From Pseudomonas sp. TCU-HL1 (GTDB lineage Bacteria > Pseudomonadota > Gammaproteobacteria > Pseudomonadales > Pseudomonadaceae), in contig NZ_CP015992.1 in assembly GCF_001708505.1 (NCBI RefSeq), positions 3,906,001-3,970,000 on the forward strand: a DNA stretch of 64,000 nucleotides, read 5' to 3'. The translations under genes and the position numbers were made by a program. Below are positions 60,011-64,000 of this stretch, piece by piece. Below the pieces are notes generated by a model. The model was given only the letters and a program-made list of their open reading frames with translations. It made no database searches and was not told the DNA's origin. The number at the start of each line of letters is the position of its first letter. The stretch's first letter is position 1.

Positions 60011-60679
60011 TCAGCGGTCACGCTCCAGCTCACGCAATTCGGCGGCGATATCCCGTTGCGGATAGCGGGCCTGCAGCTCATCCAGCAGCTTGTGCGCCTC
60101 CTCACGCTTGCCTGCCGCCTCAAGCTCCAGCACACGGCGCAGGCTGGCTTCCGGTTCGGCAAGCGGTGCGGCTGTCGCTAGTTCTTCTTTGGGTGCGGCT
60201 TCTTCCAGGCGCAAAGGTCCTGTCTGGCGCGCCTCAACCTCGGCGCTGCTGTCAGCCATGACAGAGGCTTTCTTCTCCACCTGGACCGGTGGGCTGGCCA
60301 GGGTGGCTGGTGCCGCCCGGGACATCGGCGCTGCCGCCGGAGCCGGTGCGGAATACGGCTCAGCACCGGCAGGGGGGGCATCGAAGCGTTGCTCGGCCTC
60401 CTGCTGGGTACGCAGCGTCAAGCTCAGGCCAATGCCTAGCATGGCGAAGCCGGCCACGGCCACGGCCCAGCGCTGCCGGCCACCGGCACCGAACAACCAG
60501 GCATGCAGGCGCTCACCGAAGGACAGTCGGGATTCTGCCCGGTGCTGCGCGGCCTGGGCCGCTGCAGCCGCCAGGATGCGCTGGTCGAGGGCCGAGGACG
60601 GTTCGTCGTGGCTGTGGCACCTAAAGTGTTCGAGCAGTTCGCGTTCCATCTCGTCCGGCTTGTGCGGGTCTCGGTTCAT
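60011..60679 (-). CDS. sbrR: Probable anti-sigma factor, SbrR-like
   Basis: Inner membrane protein of 222 residues. An N-terminal cytosolic part (MERELLEHFRCHSHDEPSSALDQRILAAAAAQ) precedes one helix (about residues 70-90, WAVAVAGFAMLGIGLSLTL) and a periplasmic Ala/Pro/Glu-rich tail. The zinc-finger anti-sigma motif is not complete. The start overlaps the sigma gene stop by four bases (ATGA), the usual coupling of sigma and anti-sigma. In P. aeruginosa the SbrI/SbrR pair near the atu genes controls swarming and biofilm; the position and order match, so the names are given with moderate confidence. Confidence 0.75.
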   Translation of the reverse strand: MNRDPHKPDEMERELLEHFRCHSHDEPSSALDQRILAAAAAQAAQHRAESRLSFGERLHAWLFGAGGRQRWAVAVAGFAMLGIGLSLTLRTQQEAEQRFDAPPAGAEPYSAPAPAAAPMSRAAPATLASPPVQVEKKASVMADSSAEVEARQTGPLRLEEAAPKEELATAAPLAEPEASLRRVLELEAAGKREEAHKLLDELQARYPQRDIAAELRELERDR

Positions 60680-61266
60680 GCGGATACCTCCTCGGCCGCG
60701 GCCGGGTCGGCCAGGAGCCGACGCAACTTCTGCAACGCATAGCGCAGCCGGCTCTTGACCGTCTCCGCAGGTGTGCGGGTGAGTTCAGCGATCTCGTTGA
60801 GCTCCAGGTCGCCGTGGGCGCGTAGCAGGAACACCTCGCGCTGCTCACCCGGCAGCTCATCCAGGGCGGCACGCAGGCGCTGCTGATCCCGGCTGAGGGA
60901 CAGTTCGCGCTCGGGGTCGGGACTGCTGCCGGGCAGCGCGTCGCCGTGCAGGGTTTCATCGAAGGCTTCTTCGCAGCCCTGCAGGCGGCCGTGCTTGCGC
61001 CAGTGGTCGATCAGGCGGTTGCGGGCAATCTGGTAGAGCCAGGTCTTGAAGCTGGCCTGGCCACGCTGCTCGGAGTCGCTGCGAATCAGGTTCAGCCAGG
61101 TTTCCTGGAAGATTTCCTCGGCCAGGGCGGCGTCGCTGCACAGGCCGCAGAGGAAACGGTATAGGCCAAGGCGATGACGCGCATAAAGCACGCCAAATGC
61201 CTCGGCATCACCGCTGCGATAACGCCGCAACAAGGCGGCGTCGTCGTCCGTGAGAGTCGCGTTCAC
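60676..61266 (-). CDS. sbrI: ECF RNA polymerase sigma factor, SbrI-like
   Basis: Extracytoplasmic-function sigma factor of 196 residues. Region 2 is RHRLGLYRFLCGLCSDAALAEEIFQETWLNLIR and FKTWLYQIARNRLIDHWRKHGR. Region 4 is LDELPGEQREVFLLRAHGDLELNEIAELTRTPAETVKSRLRYALQKLRR. The GTG at 61266 has GGAAGGA upstream and lies one base after the vWA gene stop; upstream in-frame codons are within that gene. It is followed by its anti-sigma candidate. Confidence 0.85.
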   Translation of the reverse strand: MNATLTDDDAALLRRYRSGDAEAFGVLYARHRLGLYRFLCGLCSDAALAEEIFQETWLNLIRSDSEQRGQASFKTWLYQIARNRLIDHWRKHGRLQGCEEAFDETLHGDALPGSSPDPERELSLSRDQQRLRAALDELPGEQREVFLLRAHGDLELNEIAELTRTPAETVKSRLRYALQKLRRLLADPAAAEEVSA

Positions 61267-61267
61267 G

Positions 61268-62992
61268 TCATTCCTTCCGCGCTTGGTATAGAGCGGGAGT
61301 TTGCAGGCTTTGCGCCAGTTCCACCAGTTGCACAAACTCGCCGCGCAGGCCGAAGCGGTCGTCACCGCGGGCGGCACGGGCCAGGCTGGCGCTGTCGGCC
61401 AGGCCGAACTCGCCGGTGTACTGGCCGCCCTTGAGCTGCTGGGCGAAGGCCGCTACCGCTGCGGCGAAACGCAGGTCCTCGCTGGCCTCACTCAGAGTAG
61501 CCACCTTGCCGGCGGCGATGGGACGCTCCAGCAACCTGCTCTGCTCCGCGGCCGGCGCCTTGTAGCGCACCCGCAGCCAGGCCAGTTCACCCGCCCTGCC
61601 CTCGCCTTTGGCCGCCGCCTGGTAGCGCAGTGGTTCCAGCCATCCCCTGGCGCCGGTGGGGACGATCTCGTACAGCGCCGTGATGGTGTGGCCGGCGCCG
61701 ATCTCACCGGCATCCACCTTGTCGTTGCTGAAGTCTTCACGCTTGAGGGCACGATTTTCATAGCCCAGCAGGCGGTACTCGCTGACCTCGGCCGGGTTGA
61801 ACTCCAGTTGCAGCTTCACATCACGGGCGACCACGGAGAGGGTCGAGCCCAACTGATCCACCAGCACCTTGCGTGCTTCGCGCAGGTTGTCGATGTAGGC
61901 GTAGTTGCCATCGCCGGCATCGGCCAGTTGCTCCATCAGCCGCTCGTTGTAGTTGTCGACGCCAAAGCCCAGGGTGGTGAGCGACACGCCGCTTTTGCGC
62001 TTCTGCGCGGCCATTTGCTTAAGGCTTTCGAAATCACTGATGCCGACGTTGAAGTCGCCGTCGGTGGCCAACAGGATGCGGTTGATGCCATTCGGGATCA
62101 GCCCCTTCTGCGCTTCGGCATAGGCCAGCTGGATGCCCGATTCGCCCGCCGTTGAACCGCCTGCGCTGAGTTGTTCGATGGCGGCGTGGATCTTCACCTT
62201 TTCGCTACCCGGCGTGGAGCCCAGTACGACCCGTGCTTCGCCAGCGTAGGTGACCAGCGATACGCGATCCTGCGGACGCAACTGGTCCACCAGCAATTTG
62301 AGGGTGCCCTGCACCATAGGCAGACCTTCGCGCCGGTCCATGGAGCCGGAAACGTCGACCAGGAACACCAGGTTGGCCGGCGGCAGTTGCTCGACGCTGC
62401 TGTCGGACGCCTTGATCGCCACCCGCAGCAGGCGGGTTTGCGAGTTCCAGGGCGTCTGCGCCAACTCGACGCCGATGCCGAAAGGCACATCGCCTTCAGG
62501 CAGCGGATAGCTGTAGGGGAAGTAGTTGACCATCTCTTCCAGCCGCACCGCATCAGCCGGCGGCAGCTGGCCGCCGGTGAGGAAGCGCCGCACGTTGGCG
62601 TAGCTGCCGGTGTCGACGTCGATGCTGAATGTAGAGACCGGCGCACTGGCGACGGCATGGATCGGGTTGTCGATCAGATGCTGGTACTGCTCGCGGGGCA
62701 CATCGCGATAGCCGGGCTGCATGGCATCTGCCACGGGCGCCGGCATGCTCATGGGCATCTGCCGCACCTCGGCGGCGTAGTCGGCGCGCTTGGCCAGGGC
62801 AGCGGGCGCACTGGCCCTGGCCTCCTCACGCAGCTCCGGTTCGGGCTGACTCAGGACAGGCGGCGACACCTCGGTCTTGCCAGAAGGTGGCGCCGAAGCA
62901 TCCTGGGCGCTACAAGCGGCCAGGGCCAGCAGCAAGCCGGCAGTGAAGCCGGCGGCCAGGGGTTGGTGCTGAAGGAAGTGATGGCTGGACAT
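61268..62992 (-). CDS. vWA-domain lipoprotein (YfbK-type), first gene of the Sbr-like operon
   Basis: Exported lipoprotein of 574 residues. The lipobox LALAAC lipidates Cys27. A von Willebrand N-terminal segment (PIHAVASAPVSTFSIDVDTGSYANVRRFL) precedes a vWA domain with the MIDAS start DVSGSMD (Asp213, Ser215, Ser217) and later TDGDFNVG, then a DUF3520-type C-terminal domain. Such proteins bind metal-dependently to partner proteins or surfaces. It is one base before the ECF sigma gene, so they are co-transcribed. Its ribosome site is inside a strong nested hairpin. A sensory role for the downstream sigma factor is inferred. Confidence 0.85.
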   Translation of the reverse strand: MSSHHFLQHQPLAAGFTAGLLLALAACSAQDASAPPSGKTEVSPPVLSQPEPELREEARASAPAALAKRADYAAEVRQMPMSMPAPVADAMQPGYRDVPREQYQHLIDNPIHAVASAPVSTFSIDVDTGSYANVRRFLTGGQLPPADAVRLEEMVNYFPYSYPLPEGDVPFGIGVELAQTPWNSQTRLLRVAIKASDSSVEQLPPANLVFLVDVSGSMDRREGLPMVQGTLKLLVDQLRPQDRVSLVTYAGEARVVLGSTPGSEKVKIHAAIEQLSAGGSTAGESGIQLAYAEAQKGLIPNGINRILLATDGDFNVGISDFESLKQMAAQKRKSGVSLTTLGFGVDNYNERLMEQLADAGDGNYAYIDNLREARKVLVDQLGSTLSVVARDVKLQLEFNPAEVSEYRLLGYENRALKREDFSNDKVDAGEIGAGHTITALYEIVPTGARGWLEPLRYQAAAKGEGRAGELAWLRVRYKAPAAEQSRLLERPIAAGKVATLSEASEDLRFAAAVAAFAQQLKGGQYTGEFGLADSASLARAARGDDRFGLRGEFVQLVELAQSLQTPALYQARKE

Positions 62993-62993
62993 G

Positions 62994-63043
62994 GACGCCT
63001 CCTGGGAACGAATGAGCCATTCGTACCAGTAGACGGAGGCGTC
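62994..63043 (-). promoter_or_regulatory. Nested hairpin covering the ribosome site of the vWA gene
   Basis: The arms GACGCCTCC (62994-63002) and GGAGGCGTC (63035-63043) are perfectly complementary. Inside them ACGAATG (63008-63014) pairs with CATTCGT (63018-63024). In the minus-strand mRNA the 3' arm contains AGGAGG, the likely ribosome site, ending one base before the ATG. It could mask translation. Confidence 0.65.
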
Positions 63044-63067
63044 TCGCGGGAGGGGTTAAGCCTGCGG

Positions 63068-63104
63068 AAAAAAAATTCGGGAGGCCGGTTACAGACCGGC
63101 CTCC
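63068..63104 (-). terminator. Terminator of the MocR-type gene, overlapping its stop codon
   Basis: On the minus strand a 9-bp stem GGAGGCCGG/CCGGCCTCC has the stop codon TAA in its loop and is followed by eight T. Transcription ends within about 25 bases of the stop. Confidence 0.88.
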
Positions 63105-64000
63105 TGGCAGAGCTGCTTGGCCAGCATGCCGAGGGTCATGATGGCGCGCTCGGCCTCCCGGTTCCACGGAATGCCGCAGTTCAGGCGCACGCAGTGGTTG
63201 AACTGCTCGGTGTTACTGAAGATCAGCCCCGGCGCGATGCTGATGCCCTGCTGCAGCGCGCGCACGTGCAGGTCCTTGGTGTTCACCTTGGCCGGCAGGC
63301 TGATCCAGAGGATGAAGCCGCCATTGGGACGGGTGATCTGGGTGCCTTCGGGGAAGTACTGCTGCACGCCGAGCTGGAAGGCCGTGAGGTTCTTCCGGTA
63401 CTCCTGGCGAATGTAGCGCAGGTGCCGGTCGTAGCCGCCGTTCTCCAGGTACGCCGCCACGCCCATCTGGGTGACGCTGCACGCCGAGTGGGTGCTGAAG
63501 GTTTGCAGACGCTGGATTTCCGCCTGGTACTTGCCGGCGACCATCCAGCCAATGCGCACACCGGGCGACAGAGTCTTGGAGAAGCTGGAGCAGTAGATCA
63601 CCCGGTCGTCAAGGTCATAGGCCTTGAGCGCCTTGGACGGCCCCTGGTCGAACATCAGCTCGCCGTAGATGTCGTCTTCGATGATCTGGATGTCGAAGTC
63701 CGACGACAGGCGCAGCAACTGCTTCTGCCGCTCCTCGGGAATGGTGCCACCCAGCGGGTTACTCAACCGGGCGGTCAGCACCAGCGCCTTGATCGGCCAC
63801 TGGTTGGCGGCCAGTTGCAGGGCTTCCAGACTGATGCCGGTGGTGGGGTCGCTGGGAATCTCGATCACTTTCAGGCCGAGCAGATCAGCCAGTTGCAGCA
63901 GCCCGTAGTAGGTGGGCGACTCGGTGGCGATCAGGTCACCCGGTCGCGTCAGCACTCGCAGGCTCATCTGCAACGCATCCACGCAGCCGTGGGTGATCAC
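63089..64000 (-). CDS. MocR-type regulator / PLP-dependent aminotransferase, 3' part
   Basis: The frame is open to the right edge, so this is the C-terminal 303 residues; the apparent GTG start at 64000 is internal. It has the aminotransferase-like domain of the fold type I family, with the PLP lysine in YCSSFSKTLSPGVRIGW and ARLSNPLGGTIPEERQ and EDDIYGELM as other cofactor contacts. In PdxR/GabR-type MocR proteins a GntR winged helix precedes this domain; that part lies outside the window. Its ligand is unknown. It is upstream of the vWA-sbrI-sbrR operon on the same strand but is separated by its own terminator. Confidence 0.85.
   Translation of the reverse strand: MITHGCVDALQMSLRVLTRPGDLIATESPTYYGLLQLADLLGLKVIEIPSDPTTGISLEALQLAANQWPIKALVLTARLSNPLGGTIPEERQKQLLRLSSDFDIQIIEDDIYGELMFDQGPSKALKAYDLDDRVIYCSSFSKTLSPGVRIGWMVAGKYQAEIQRLQTFSTHSACSVTQMGVAAYLENGGYDRHLRYIRQEYRKNLTAFQLGVQQYFPEGTQITRPNGGFILWISLPAKVNTKDLHVRALQQGISIAPGLIFSNTEQFNHCVRLNCGIPWNREAERAIMTLGMLAKQLCQEAGL

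Overview
The window is chromosomal DNA of a Pseudomonas (sensu lato). It carries the genus-typical oprF-sigX-crfX-cmpX-cmaX block, a GntR-controlled 2-methylcitrate operon with acnD/prpF, and a complete acyclic terpene utilisation (atu) cluster. GC content is high and Shine-Dalgarno sites are strong in most genes. The atu cluster points to the P. aeruginosa / P. citronellolis / P. resinovorans side of the genus. Blocks that I recall as far apart in P. aeruginosa PAO1 are adjacent here, so this is probably another species. I saw no tRNA, rRNA, CRISPR array or complete insertion sequence.

Layout. 1-1446: end of a NirB/NasB-type flavoprotein and the siroheme methyltransferase cobA, the tail of a nitrate/nitrite assimilation locus. 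1529-7236 (minus): oprF, sigX, the crfX-cmpX pair, cmaX, an RraA-like protein and an alpha/beta hydrolase, mostly envelope and stress functions. 7255-10696: ppsA and its divergent regulator ppsR, closed by a shared terminator. 10716-17600 (minus): prpR-prpB-prpC-acnD-prpF for propionyl-CoA breakdown, with two matching operators around the promoter. 17818-20876 (plus): a tight three-gene operon of a retropepsin-like protein, an inactive transglutaminase with 7 TM helices, and an ATP-grasp ligase. 20919-22250: a gene-poor, lower-GC insertion with a VapB/VapC-type toxin-antitoxin pair between inverted repeats.

22264-35750: speE, the DNA alkylation repair pair alkA-ogt, a periplasmic histidine phosphatase, methionine salvage (mtnC, mtnD, mtnB) run together with an MFS transporter and aroC, then a hydrolase, prmB, an isochorismatase-like protein, an Smr protein and folE. 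35145-46291: metabolic and transport genes, including a GST, an aminotransferase divergent from a MarR regulator with two identical operators, LysE and BenE transporters, an SDR, a CurA-like reductase, pyrF, a ZIP transporter, a LysR/PACE efflux pair, a small DUF2897 protein and a CPBP membrane protease.

46242-59386: a solute-binding protein, the repressor atuR and atuABCDEFGH. Together the atu genes activate, oxidise, carboxylate and hydrate citronellol/geraniol-type acids, with AtuC and AtuF forming geranyl-CoA carboxylase. 59416-62992 (minus): an operon of a vWA lipoprotein, an ECF sigma factor, its probable anti-sigma factor and a proline-rich lipoprotein (SbrI/SbrR-like). The start of its first gene lies in a nested hairpin. 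63089-64000: the 3' part of a MocR-type regulator, cut by the window edge.

The least explained items are the IR-flanked toxin-antitoxin insertion, the retropepsin/transglutaminase/ATP-grasp operon, the vWA-sigma-anti-sigma operon with its masked ribosome site, and a isochorismatase-fold protein with serine in place of the catalytic cysteine.
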